Shown: piece after piece, positions 22,930 to 32,681 of the stretch
How positions within the stretch are numbered: position 1 is the first letter of the stretch
Layout of the letters: each line of letters starts with the position of its first letter
Source: Blastopirellula marina
Lineage (GTDB): Bacteria; Planctomycetota; Planctomycetia; Pirellulales; Thermoguttaceae
NCBI GenBank assembly: GCA_020721965.1
Contig: DYLS01000024.1
Span: 108-48,307, forward strand
DNA length: 48,200 nt
Direction of reading: 5' to 3'
The notes under the pieces: model-generated
Told to the model about the DNA's origin: nothing
Databases searched by the model: none
Seen by the model: only the letters and a program-made list of their open reading frames with translations
Translations under genes and position numbers: made by a program

Positions 22930-24735
22930 CTAGCCAGCGCGCAGTCGCCGATGCACTTCCTCGACGACATCCGCCACCTTCCAGGTGCGGTGGTCGCCAC
23001 GCAACTCGGCATTCTGGACCAACCACAGATCCACTCGCTTTTTCGCGGAGATCACCGTGGCGTGGCTTTTCTTGCCGAAATATTGGCCGATCTCGTTGAG
23101 CGGCGCGTGGGTATATTTTCGCGCTAGCCACATGGCCAGCATCCGCGGCTGACTGATGCGGCGATCCTTGGTATCGGCGCGGAGCGAGTTGTCGGGAAGC
23201 CCCAAGGTGTGACAGAGGGCTTGCTCAATCTCTTCGATCGGCACCTCGCTGGGAGTTGCAGCCGCGAGATCGGCGAGCAATTCCTCGGCTTCCTTCCGCC
23301 CGATCTGTGCCCCGGATGCCTCGGCGAAGGCCTTCAGGCGGCAGACCGCGCCCATCAGTTGCCGTACGTCTCCAGGGAGGCGTTGCGACAGCCAGTGGCA
23401 AACGCTCTCCGGGAGATTCAGGTTTACCGCCCCAGCGGCCCTGGCCACGATTTGCAATCGCGTGGCAGCATCCGGCGGGTCCAGCCGGCAAACCATTCCG
23501 CTTTGGAGGCGGCTGATCAGCTCGCCCCCCAACTCCCCCAACTGCTGGGGCGAGTGATCGGCGGCGCAAATGACCTGGCTTCCATTCTTGAGTAGGGCGT
23601 CGATGGTATATAGCAATTCGATTTGCGTCTGGCGCTTGCCCCGGAAGAACTGGAGGTCGTCGAGGATCAGGAGCCGCACCCCGCGATACCTCATGCGGAG
23701 TGCCGCCACGCCCCCTCCTTTGATGGCATCGATGAACGCGCTGGTGAACTGCTCAGCCGACAGATACAAGGCCGGGATATGGCGATGGCGCCGCCGCACT
23801 GCCGACCACACACCTTCCAGCAAGTGCGTCTTTCCCGTCCCCGTCGGCCCGAAGATCGTCAGCGGCGAATACTCGCCCAGGTTCCGAACGACCGTCTCGG
23901 CCGCAGCAAAGGCAAGCTGGTTGCTCGGCCCTACCACGAACTCGGAAAGCGAGGCAAATCGTCTGCCGGGACGATTACCTCGGGATTGCGTTGAAGAACC
24001 CGGCAGCTCGGCATCCCGGCTGGCGGCCGCCCCATTGCCTACGCTCCCTGATAGGGACGGGGTGACTACCGGTGCGGCGGAATCGCAGGGGGCGGGTGAT
24101 GGGCAGCCATCGGAAAATCCTTCCCGTTTTCCGTTGCCGTTCCGCGAGGCGACCTTGCTTCCCCCCTGAACGCAGGCATCGTCAGCGTGCATTGGAAACA
24201 GGAAGCCTTCTGGGGCCAACAGGCCGGGTTTGGCAGGCACTGCATTGCTTGCCTTTTCCCCCGCCTCCGCCGCGGATGGCAGCCAACGCTCCCCATTCGT
24301 ACGCGTTCCGCTGCCATCGCGCGATTCCTCGGTCTTCCCGTCGGGAGCCATGCCCGGCATGGGCGGTTCCGAGGGCTCGCCCGGTTTGCTCGAATCTGCC
24401 GGACAAATCCCTTCTTGCAACCCCACAGGGGACCGCAAGACGTCGGATTGGGCAAATAGGGAGGGATGGCGATTGGTTTTGTCGGGCGGCTTGAGGCGAA
24501 AGTCGATGGGCGGCGAGTAGCCTAGTACTGCCGCGCAGCCGTCATTGACGTGTTTGTGAAATCGTGTTCGCAACCAGTCCAGATAGAACTGATTGGGTAC
24601 TACCACGAACACGCGGACGCCGTCCCACAAGAACTGGGCGCTATCTCCGAACCAGAGATGAAACCGCTCGCGTCCGACCCTGTCAGCGACTGCTTGCCGC
24701 AGTGCCGACACGATGTCCATATCGTCCTTGGCCAC
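22930..24735 (-). CDS. dnaA: Chromosomal replication initiator DnaA
   Basis: GPTGTGKTHLLEGVW, LLILDDLQFFRGK, C-terminal PRMLAMWLARKYTHAPLNEIGQYFGKKSHATVISAKKRV (domain IV). Domain II linker unusually long. Confidence 0.93.
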   Translation of the reverse strand: MAKDDMDIVSALRQAVADRVGRERFHLWFGDSAQFLWDGVRVFVVVPNQFYLDWLRTRFHKHVNDGCAAVLGYSPPIDFRLKPPDKTNRHPSLFAQSDVLRSPVGLQEGICPADSSKPGEPSEPPMPGMAPDGKTEESRDGSGTRTNGERWLPSAAEAGEKASNAVPAKPGLLAPEGFLFPMHADDACVQGGSKVASRNGNGKREGFSDGCPSPAPCDSAAPVVTPSLSGSVGNGAAASRDAELPGSSTQSRGNRPGRRFASLSEFVVGPSNQLAFAAAETVVRNLGEYSPLTIFGPTGTGKTHLLEGVWSAVRRRHRHIPALYLSAEQFTSAFIDAIKGGGVAALRMRYRGVRLLILDDLQFFRGKRQTQIELLYTIDALLKNGSQVICAADHSPQQLGELGGELISRLQSGMVCRLDPPDAATRLQIVARAAGAVNLNLPESVCHWLSQRLPGDVRQLMGAVCRLKAFAEASGAQIGRKEAEELLADLAAATPSEVPIEEIEQALCHTLGLPDNSLRADTKDRRISQPRMLAMWLARKYTHAPLNEIGQYFGKKSHATVISAKKRVDLWLVQNAELRGDHRTWKVADVVEEVHRRLRAG

Positions 24736-25171
24736 AGTCTACCGCTCCCGATGCGCGCAAGTCCAGCGCTAACGCAAAGCGTTCGGCTGAAATTCCGATT
24801 CCGTAAGGGCAGGCCTGCGCAGCAAGATGAGTTGCGCCTGAGCGACGGCGTTGCCGCCGTTGCCTGCCATGTGTCACCCGATGAGCATGATTGTACCGGT
24901 GCAAGCACTGCCGTCAAAGCCCCGCGATGGTACGGCGAGCTAAAATCTTCTGTGGTCAGGGCGGCACCGCACGCACTCACGGAAAAGCGCCCTTGATCGC
25001 TAAAACATCGTCATCGACAATTCTGCTCAAGGCGAATCGTGGCCGGTGGATGAGTTGTTGAGGAACGGATATTCCGTCCCGGCTGGCGTGCCCGGATCGA
25101 AGCCATAAGTACCATAAAAAGCAGACGTTACGAATTCGTCATTCGCTTGAGATGCAGCCTCGCGGCCAAAT

Positions 25172-26152
25172 CTAGACCCCTTTGGGATTTCCTGAAATTC
25201 CAGTGTCGCGAGGTCGCAACACCCTCAGAAAAACGCTTCGCTCGTCCAGTGGCTGGAAACCCAGCCGAAGGTAGGTTTTCATCGCGGGATGGTTGTTCGC
25301 ATCTACTGCCAAGAGAAGGGCATCACGATCGCGACAGCGTGCCAACCATTGGGCATATCTTACCAACTCGGCTCCTCGACCTCGGCCACGCTCTTCGACC
25401 AGCAGCCCCATGTACACCAGCTCCATCTGGTTCGTTTCCGCATGATCTGCCAAGATCAGGCATCCGACCGGCAAGTTCTTATGCTGGAGGACAAACCACA
25501 AGTCGGGAGAGTACGGGCTGGTGGCCCGATAGCTCGCAAGCACGTCGCTGGTTTGCCGCATACCATTGAGCTGTGGGCAGTCGAGAGTTCCTTGGTAGGT
25601 GGCCTCCACGACCTCGGCGAATTGCGAGGGATTCGTTTGGTACGTGGCCTCGAAGAGGTAGTGCGTGGCCGGCGGCTCGGAAGGAAAGTCCGCCTTCATC
25701 GCCGCGAGGTACACCAGTCGTGACAAATACCCGAAGCCGCAATCTTGGAGCGGTTGGATGACTGCCTGCTGCTCGTCGCTGAGGCTGGTGAAAACCAGTT
25801 CGGCGGTCGTAGCGCTCAAATTTTCCGCAGCGGCCCGATAGAGCGCCCTCAGAGCGTCCCGATTCTCCATCGAGGTCACCCCCGGCGCGGAAAGGATGGC
25901 AATCTTGCCGGGATAGATGGTCCACATCAGGGCCGCGACCAGCAGGCCGTGCCGTTCCACGTGCAGCACGCCGCTAGTACCCGGCGGCGCCTTGCGGAGA
26001 TGCGAGGATAGGACGCGGAAATGGTCTTCCCGATACTCCTCGGGATATTGCGTACAGATCAGCTCGATAGCAGGACCTAGCCGCTCGCCCTTGGAACATT
26101 GGACCGTCAAGTCGGTAGGCATGTTGTTTTGGTTTGGCTCGCTTGCAGGCAT
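25172..26152 (-). CDS. GNAT family N-acetyltransferase
   Basis: VYMGLLVEERGRGRGAELVRYAQWLARCRDRDALLLAVDANNHPAMKTYLRLGFQPL acetyl-CoA binding pattern. ATG abuts the nnrE stop codon. Confidence 0.87.
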   Translation of the reverse strand: MPASEPNQNNMPTDLTVQCSKGERLGPAIELICTQYPEEYREDHFRVLSSHLRKAPPGTSGVLHVERHGLLVAALMWTIYPGKIAILSAPGVTSMENRDALRALYRAAAENLSATTAELVFTSLSDEQQAVIQPLQDCGFGYLSRLVYLAAMKADFPSEPPATHYLFEATYQTNPSQFAEVVEATYQGTLDCPQLNGMRQTSDVLASYRATSPYSPDLWFVLQHKNLPVGCLILADHAETNQMELVYMGLLVEERGRGRGAELVRYAQWLARCRDRDALLLAVDANNHPAMKTYLRLGFQPLDERSVFLRVLRPRDTGISGNPKGV

Positions 26153-26980
26153 TTACTGCCTCCGTGCCTCAGGCTCCCCGCCCTCCGTCCACATCGCATT
26201 CTGGCGCATCTCGTGGAGGATGTCTTCCAGCAATTTCCGCGGCGCCCCGATGTCCAAGACATGGACCTGGCCGGTAAACTCCGCGGCCCCCGGCATGAGA
26301 AATCCCGGCTTCATCGCGACGAATGTCGCCGTGGCGTTGGCACGGACGATAGGCTGCGAGATCGGGCCTTCGTCGCAGTCGAGGCCACTGGGCAGGTCCA
26401 CGGCCAGGACCTTGTTTCCCGCTTGATTGATTTGGAGCACCACATCGTCCAGAGGCGGTCGGACTGGTCCCGACGCCCCCGTGCCCAGCATGGCGTCGAC
26501 AATCCAATCGGCCGAGCCAATTGCATCGGTCCAGGCGCTTTCGAATTGTGAACCGTTTAGCTCACGAATGGGAACCCCGCTTCTGCGGAGGATTTGGAAA
26601 TGGATCTCCGCGTCCCCTTTCAATGCCCTTGAATCCGAGCAAAGCAGGACGCTCACCGAGAAACCTCTCAGATCGAGATGGCGCGCGATGACAAAGCCAT
26701 CGCCCGCGTTGTTCCCTCGCCCGCAAATGACGACTACAGGTCCTCCGATACCCAGACGGGAGAGGAGGTCCGCCACTCCCCGACCGGCGTTTTCCATCAG
26801 GATCAGGCTGGGGATTCCATATTCCTCGACCGCACGCCGGTCGACTTCCCGAACCCATTTGCGGGAGAGGACTAGATTGGGATGCATGTCAGGGTACGAG
26901 TGTGGAACGAGGTTCATGCCACGCGACCGCCCACTGTTGCAGGACGAGACCATTTCCGATCCCGCTATGTTTGCGGGCAC
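26153..26980 (-). CDS. nnrE: NAD(P)H-hydrate epimerase (YjeF_N domain)
   Basis: MENAGRGVADLL, VVICGRGNNAGDGFVIARHL, DWIVDAMLGTGASGPVRPP, VDLPSGLDCDEG. Confidence 0.93.
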   Translation of the reverse strand: MPANIAGSEMVSSCNSGRSRGMNLVPHSYPDMHPNLVLSRKWVREVDRRAVEEYGIPSLILMENAGRGVADLLSRLGIGGPVVVICGRGNNAGDGFVIARHLDLRGFSVSVLLCSDSRALKGDAEIHFQILRRSGVPIRELNGSQFESAWTDAIGSADWIVDAMLGTGASGPVRPPLDDVVLQINQAGNKVLAVDLPSGLDCDEGPISQPIVRANATATFVAMKPGFLMPGAAEFTGQVHVLDIGAPRKLLEDILHEMRQNAMWTEGGEPEARRQ

Positions 26981-27216
26981 CGATTTCAGTATCGCACGAG
27001 AATATCAGCCAGGAAACCACCAACGCCCTTAAAATCCTTCAACAAAGGCATCGGATTTCGGATTATGGTTCGGCACAGGCAATTTCGAGCGATGGCGCTG
27101 TGAGAAAAAGGCTGTCCCTGCGGTGCTGCGGAACTCGAAAAGACCGGTTCGTCACAGCGACGCCGAGGCATCTGGCCGGCCATCCTGCAAGTTCTGAAGC
27201 TTCCGGGTAGCCTCGT

Positions 27217-27327
27217 ACTACAGCGCAAAGTCCGCCCGATTGGCTGGATGTGCGCAGCTCGGATTGCGAGGCGGCATTTCCCATCACCACAAGATGTTGA
27301 GCCGAGCAAACAATCTTGCGCTGTAGT
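27217..27327 (-). repeat. Dispersed TIR element family 1, copy C
   Basis: Perfect 12-bp TIRs ACTACAGCGCAA (27217-27228) and TTGCGCTGTAGT (27316-27327). Minus strand contains CTCAACATCTTGTGGTGATGGGAAA, as in copies A and B. Confidence 0.88.
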
Positions 27328-27428
27328 GGTAGCTCGCTAAAAGAGGACGCAATGGATTGTGTGCCGCAATCGATTGTGGATTGTCAAGGACTGCGATGCC
27401 TCGGCGGCCGGGTTCGTGAGGTCATTTG

Positions 27429-28376
27429 TCAGGCTTGTTCATCGGCCCAATGGGCGACGAAGGACCTGTATTCTGCGACCTCGCGTTCGAGATGCTCGGA
27501 ATCGTGCTCGTATTCCACGCTCAGCGCCCCGCGGAAACCTTGCCGGCGGAGTTCGTTCAAGACCTCGGGATACCTGGCTTTCCCTTGCCCCAAGGGGACG
27601 TCCCGGGCCTCGGGCACGCCCCATTGGGCGACATCCTTCAGGTGCAAGGTCTTGACCCTGCCCTCCAATGTCTTGAGGCATTCGACGGGGTCGAGGCCGG
27701 ATCGCACCCAGTGTCCGGTGTCGCCACACGCGCCAATCCTGGTGCTGCGCCCGTGGCATGCCTCCATTACTCTCTTGGGGTGCCAATAAAGCGACTGGGG
27801 TGATTTGGGGTGATTGTGGATGGCCAGATCGATACCGAATTTTTGCGTCAGGTCGTCGAGCATTCCCAATGCCTCGGCGGGAGGCTCGGCCACGATCGTC
27901 CGCACGTCCAAGCTCTTGGCGAATTCGAAGACTGCCTTTGCCTTGGCTTCGTCCGCCCCCAGATCGGCATAGAACTGAAGCATGGGCAAGCCCAGCGATT
28001 GTAGCCGCTGCTTAAGCTCGGCCCGTTTCTCGGCCGACAACGTCTCATTCACCACCAGTCCCGGCTGATCCTTGTCGAGCGGCAAGAAGAAGCACGCTTC
28101 CACCATGGAGAAACCCAACCTGGCCATGATCGGCGCGGCCTCGTACAGGGGGTATCGGCGGAAGGTGTAGTGTTGGCATCCCAGTGTCCAACCCAGCTTT
28201 TCCAGCCCACCACGACTCTGGCTAGCGTCTGTTCCTGTCAAGCCCAAGGCTCGCTCGCCTAGAATGAAGGTACCGGCGGCACTCAGGACGCCGCAGGTCC
28301 CGGACTGCAACCATGCCCGGCGGGTTTGCAGGCGGTCCACTTCAAAGGCTGGAAAAACTTTGTTGACCATCGTCAC
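27429..28376 (-). CDS. Sugar phosphate isomerase/epimerase (AP endonuclease-2-like TIM barrel), exported
   Basis: LDVRTIVAEPPAEALGMLDDLTQKFGIDLAIHNHPKSPQSLYW, GACGDTGHWVRSG, LHLKDVAQWG, GALSVEYEHD. Confidence 0.88.
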   Translation of the reverse strand: MTMVNKVFPAFEVDRLQTRRAWLQSGTCGVLSAAGTFILGERALGLTGTDASQSRGGLEKLGWTLGCQHYTFRRYPLYEAAPIMARLGFSMVEACFFLPLDKDQPGLVVNETLSAEKRAELKQRLQSLGLPMLQFYADLGADEAKAKAVFEFAKSLDVRTIVAEPPAEALGMLDDLTQKFGIDLAIHNHPKSPQSLYWHPKRVMEACHGRSTRIGACGDTGHWVRSGLDPVECLKTLEGRVKTLHLKDVAQWGVPEARDVPLGQGKARYPEVLNELRRQGFRGALSVEYEHDSEHLEREVAEYRSFVAHWADEQA

Positions 28377-28647
28377 GTACTCCTAAGGGAAATAGCTCGT
28401 CGGCAAAACAGGGAATGGTGCACCGAACCGTCCGCATCTCATGCGATGACACGACACCTGGTATGATACAAGGAATACGACAAGATGCAATTGTCGGATT
28501 GTTGCGCAGTCTATTTCACGTTCACGGCCTATTTCACGTTCGCGGCGGCGAAGCGGCATTTCCCAGCGACGAAGCGCCGTATCCGACACGCGTCGGCCCC
28601 TTGAAGGCAGTCCCAGGTACCGCTAACGGCAGCTCGTTCCCGCATCC

Positions 28648-29472
28648 ATGAATTCGGCAATCTGGAAGAAAACGTTCTGGGACGGTTGGTCTCAGTTTGC
28701 GATCAGCGTGCTGCTGCTGTTCGCTTTCGCCTGGCTCTTTGTCTGGCTCAATACCCTGGTCAATCTGGATTTGTGGGTAAAGTTTTTGGACTTCTTGCCG
28801 CCCTTCGCAGTCCGTTTGATCGGCATCCCCATCCAGGCTTTGGCGTCCGCTCCGGGACGCATCAGCGTGATTTTCGTCCACATTGTGCCGCTCCTGATTT
28901 TGATGGGCTGGGCGGTCGGCCGCAATTCAGAATTGGTCAGCGGCGGTATCGCCAACGGAACGCTGGAGGTTTTATTGACCGTTCCCGTCCAACGCATCCA
29001 TTGGATTTGGATTCCAGCCGTGGTCTGGGCTGTGCAAACCTGCCTGCTGGTGGGCGCTTTGTGGTTAGGACTGATCGTGGGATTGCACGTGGTCGGCACG
29101 GCGGAAAAGATCAGCTACCAAGCATTTCAGCCGGGCGTCGTGAATCTGATCTGCATGACGTTTTGCCTATCCGGGATCACGGCGGGCCTGTCCGCAGCCG
29201 ACAGCAACCGCTGGCGGACCATCTGGCTGGCCACGGGAATCTTTATCCTGGCCACCATCATCAAAATGGTAGCGCGGCTCTGGGAACCGGGAGCCTGGCT
29301 GGCGTACCTGTCGTTTCTCTCTGCCTTCGAGCCGCAGCTATTGATTCTAGTCCCCGAAGAGGCTGCCCGCTTGGCGTGGATTTACAATGGCTCGCTCTTG
29401 GGGCTGGGGCTGATTGGGTATCTGGTGGCGGCGGTGTTGCTTACCCGGCGAGACATTCCCGTTCCGCGCTGA
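28648..29472 (+). CDS. ABC-2 type transporter permease subunit
   Basis: Six or more hydrophobic helices and ELVSGGIANGTLEVLLTVPVQRIHWI (ABC-2 'GTLE-LL-TPV' motif). No ATPase gene in this window. Confidence 0.8.
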   Translation: MNSAIWKKTFWDGWSQFAISVLLLFAFAWLFVWLNTLVNLDLWVKFLDFLPPFAVRLIGIPIQALASAPGRISVIFVHIVPLLILMGWAVGRNSELVSGGIANGTLEVLLTVPVQRIHWIWIPAVVWAVQTCLLVGALWLGLIVGLHVVGTAEKISYQAFQPGVVNLICMTFCLSGITAGLSAADSNRWRTIWLATGIFILATIIKMVARLWEPGAWLAYLSFLSAFEPQLLILVPEEAARLAWIYNGSLLGLGLIGYLVAAVLLTRRDIPVPR

Positions 29473-29498
29473 GCGCGGTGCCGGGCGTCGCGCAGCCC

Positions 29499-31001
29499 TC
29501 AGCGTGCGCCTGCCGCTCGCACCGTGGCCGCGATGTCGTCGTCGAACAGGGGAGTTTGCAATCGCAAAATTCCGTCCTTGGAGGCGACCTGCTGCTCCTC
29601 GCTCTGTCGGCCAGACTTCGTGTCCGTCCAAATCACCGTATAGAGACCGTCCGGGACTTTCAGCTCCACGTCCACCTTTGCGCCGATCCGTCGGACTTGC
29701 GTTAAATCCTTAACCTGATGCGGAATCGGCGTGTGCAAGTACAAAGCGTATGCCTTGCCGTGCTCGGCTAGGACGTATGCCGTGAACTTGGGCTGAACGG
29801 CGTGGACGACACTTGCGTCGGGTTGCATCCGGACAAAATTGAGATCCTCGAGAAATCGCTTAAGAATCGCCAATTGTTTTCTCAAGGCCGGGCTGCCACC
29901 GCCAGGAGAGCGGTAGTCGGCAAGGTCACCGCGCGGATGGTCGGGGGTGAATGAGTAATCGAGATTGTTGTACAGCCCGCCGCCGGCGAGCATGAAGGCC
30001 CAGCCCTCCGTGCGGTACAAAAGATCGTCCTTTCCGCGAAAGCCCGTCTCGTTTTCGCCGATCACCACATTCCAGTGGTAATTATCAGCAACGGCGACGG
30101 GTGGGACGCAATAGTGAAAATTGAGTATTTTGACGGCAGGATGCAGGCGTTCCACTTTCTTGGAGCCATTCGCAATGTTCATGGAAACCAGGTGCTTGAC
30201 GCCGAGCGACGCTTCCGTCTCCGCAATGACGTCCACGATCTTCCACTGCCACTCTTCCGTAACGCCCCCGAAGTAAGGCTCGTTGCACACCTCGTAATAT
30301 AAGTTGTCGAAGTCTTTTAACTCGGTGACCACCTTGCGGACAAAGCCCGTTTGAACTTCCGTCAAATCCGCGTGTTTCAGGGTGTAGACCTCCTCATGTG
30401 GGCAAGTGCCGATCCCGTTGATATTGTTCGCGACGTTCATGGGATTGGCGTTCCACAAATCGTCGTTGTAGAAAGGGCAGAAGAGGTTGAATTCCACAAC
30501 CACGCCGTGTTTTTTTGCGGTCGTGAGAAATCCCCGGAGACGGCGGAAATAGTTTTCGTCCCAGCGTTTCAGATCGAATTTGTTTCCACCATCGAAATAG
30601 CCGGGTTGAGTGCTCCGTGCCCAAGGGGCGATGTAGCGGTTCGGCTTAGGCGCCAGTGGATTATCCGTGATTCCGAAAGAGGAGGGAATCTCGCGGTACG
30701 TTCCCGAAAAAGTTCGCGTGTGGTTCAACCCATCGGCAGCCAAAGCCTCGAGGTAGGCCGCGAAGTCGAAGTCCAGGTTCAATACTGCGCCGTAGTGCTC
30801 GCCGGACGTGACCAATACCGTGGGTCTGCCGCGCCAAAGCAAGTAATGCGGATTGTCGGGACAGATCGCAATTGGGGCGTCCTTTCCCGCCGCACGCACG
30901 GTGGACATGTCGCAGGGTTGGGCGAGGATGGCGGTAGCAAACAATGTCGTCACCCCAACCCATCTTTGAACGGCGTGAGAGACAATCGTTGGGAAAGACA
31001 T
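29499..31001 (-). CDS. Putative secreted glycoside-hydrolase-like protein (TIM-barrel, cellulase-like)
   Basis: NPHYLLWRGRPTVLVTSGEHYGAVLN, LKRWDENYFRRLRGFLTTAKKHGVVVEFNLFCPFYNDDLW, NLYYEVCNEPYFGG (acid/base E in NEP). N-terminal signal region. Confidence 0.78.
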   Translation of the reverse strand: MSFPTIVSHAVQRWVGVTTLFATAILAQPCDMSTVRAAGKDAPIAICPDNPHYLLWRGRPTVLVTSGEHYGAVLNLDFDFAAYLEALAADGLNHTRTFSGTYREIPSSFGITDNPLAPKPNRYIAPWARSTQPGYFDGGNKFDLKRWDENYFRRLRGFLTTAKKHGVVVEFNLFCPFYNDDLWNANPMNVANNINGIGTCPHEEVYTLKHADLTEVQTGFVRKVVTELKDFDNLYYEVCNEPYFGGVTEEWQWKIVDVIAETEASLGVKHLVSMNIANGSKKVERLHPAVKILNFHYCVPPVAVADNYHWNVVIGENETGFRGKDDLLYRTEGWAFMLAGGGLYNNLDYSFTPDHPRGDLADYRSPGGGSPALRKQLAILKRFLEDLNFVRMQPDASVVHAVQPKFTAYVLAEHGKAYALYLHTPIPHQVKDLTQVRRIGAKVDVELKVPDGLYTVIWTDTKSGRQSEEQQVASKDGILRLQTPLFDDDIAATVRAAGAR

Positions 31002-31174
31002 GGAAGTCCCCCTCTCATCTCAATAGGCGGAAAACGAGCAGTATAGAACGCAACCCTTGTCCGCGAACAACTTGCTCCGCCCCAACAGGTGGTTGCAAGA
31101 CGGGTGGGTTTCCGGTGACCGCGTTCGGATGCCGTCTTTTTTCAACAATGGGAATGGGTGCGCATCATGCGTGT

Positions 31175-32515
31175 TCAGACGTCCCAGCCCTTACGGTAAT
31201 CCGGCTTCAGGTACTGGTTCAGTTCGGGATGGTTTTTTACAGTCCGAGTTTCGGCATCCCATTCGATTTTGCCACCGCTCTTGAGTGCCAGATTACCGAG
31301 CAAATAGGCCTCTGTCAGGGGTCCGGCGTAACTGAAGGGGCAACTGGGACGTTCCGGATCGCTCTCACGGATGCCGCGGAGCCATTCGGTGTACATGTCG
31401 TCATAGCGGCGCAAAGAGGTGGGGACATCGCTGAAGTCGTCGACGGACTTGTGCCCCACGCCAATCGCGGCCTTGGTGCCCACCACGAGGGCGCCCCCGG
31501 CAGGCGGTTCCTTGATGCCCAATACGTCTGGGGAAGGAGTCTTGCCGCCGTCGTACCAATACAAATCCACGGCCGGTCGCGAACCTTTGGCCGGAAAGTT
31601 GAACTTGAGGATAGTCGCGAGCGGGAACATCTCGGTGACCGGTCCGGACATTTCGACCACTTCCACGGACTGCGGTGCGCCCAATTCCAGTCCCCAGAAG
31701 GCCGAGTGCCACATGTGCGGCGCGATGTCGCCGAGAGCACCCGTCCCAAAACCCCACCAACCCCGCCAGACGAAGGGGTGGTACACAATTCCGCCATGCT
31801 GCCGTTGAGGCGGCAGTTGATAGACCGGGTGCCCTTCCGGCCACTTTTCGCGGTAGGGGCGAGGTCCCGCCACGCCTAGCCAGTTCTCCCAGTCGAGATA
31901 GTCTGGAATGGCGTCTTCACCTTCAGGTCGATCGAACCCCTGCGGCCAAATCGGGCGATCGGTCCAGTAATGCACTTCCTTGATGTCCCCCAAGGCCCCA
32001 GAGCGGATGATTTCTACGGTTCGAACCGTTCCCGCGTCTCCACGCCCCGGCGTACCCATGTGCGTCACCAGTTTCTTGGCGGCCGCCAGCTCGGCCATGC
32101 GCCGAGCCTCTTCCACGGTACGAGTGAGCGGTTTTTCGCAGTAGCAGTGCAAGCCCAGCTCCATGGCGGGAATGCATATCGGCGCGTGCATGTGGTCCGG
32201 CGTGCTGACCACGACGGCATCCAGATTCTTTGCCTCGTCCAGAAGCTTTCGGTAGTCGGTATACGCTCTCGCCTGCGGGAATTGCCTTTGGACGTTCTCC
32301 AAAGGGCGACGATCGACGTCGCAGATTGCCACGATGTTCTCGTTCGAGACACCCTGCAAGTTATCGCCGCCGCGGCCACCGACCGCAATCACAGCCAAAT
32401 GAACCTTTTCGTTGGCCTCGAAGCCGCGGACCAGGCGAGCGGGCAGGAACACGGCAGCCGCCACTGCTGCGGAGGACTTGATCGCATCGCGACGGGTGAT
32501 TGTGGATCGTTTCAT
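31175..32515 (-). CDS. Gfo/Idh/MocA family oxidoreductase, exported
   Basis: TRRDAIKSSAAVAAAVFLPARL signal; LAVIAVGGRGGDNL; HCYCEKPLTRTVEEAR; GTPGRGDAGTVRTVEIIRSGALGDIKEVHYW. Confidence 0.92.
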   Translation of the reverse strand: MKRSTITRRDAIKSSAAVAAAVFLPARLVRGFEANEKVHLAVIAVGGRGGDNLQGVSNENIVAICDVDRRPLENVQRQFPQARAYTDYRKLLDEAKNLDAVVVSTPDHMHAPICIPAMELGLHCYCEKPLTRTVEEARRMAELAAAKKLVTHMGTPGRGDAGTVRTVEIIRSGALGDIKEVHYWTDRPIWPQGFDRPEGEDAIPDYLDWENWLGVAGPRPYREKWPEGHPVYQLPPQRQHGGIVYHPFVWRGWWGFGTGALGDIAPHMWHSAFWGLELGAPQSVEVVEMSGPVTEMFPLATILKFNFPAKGSRPAVDLYWYDGGKTPSPDVLGIKEPPAGGALVVGTKAAIGVGHKSVDDFSDVPTSLRRYDDMYTEWLRGIRESDPERPSCPFSYAGPLTEAYLLGNLALKSGGKIEWDAETRTVKNHPELNQYLKPDYRKGWDV

Positions 32516-32681
32516 GGGCAGGCTCCATCGATGGAAGGTGGGGACAGGGGAGCAATGGTGGCTTCACCATTGCGACGGTCGCAGAGGTAGTGATCCGGCT
32601 GGTGAGCCAGCCGAAACCATTATGATGATGCGCCACGGCACGGCCCGCGTCAATAGTCCGCGATCGCAGATCGCGAAGATT

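Noticed and set aside
24736-25171. oriC next to dnaA
   Set aside because: No TTATCCACA-type DnaA-box cluster or AT-rich unwinding region recognised.
27429-32515. A dedicated sugar-degradation operon (isomerase, permease, GH-like, Gfo/Idh)
   Set aside because: The permease is on the opposite strand and spacers are large; co-location is suggestive only.
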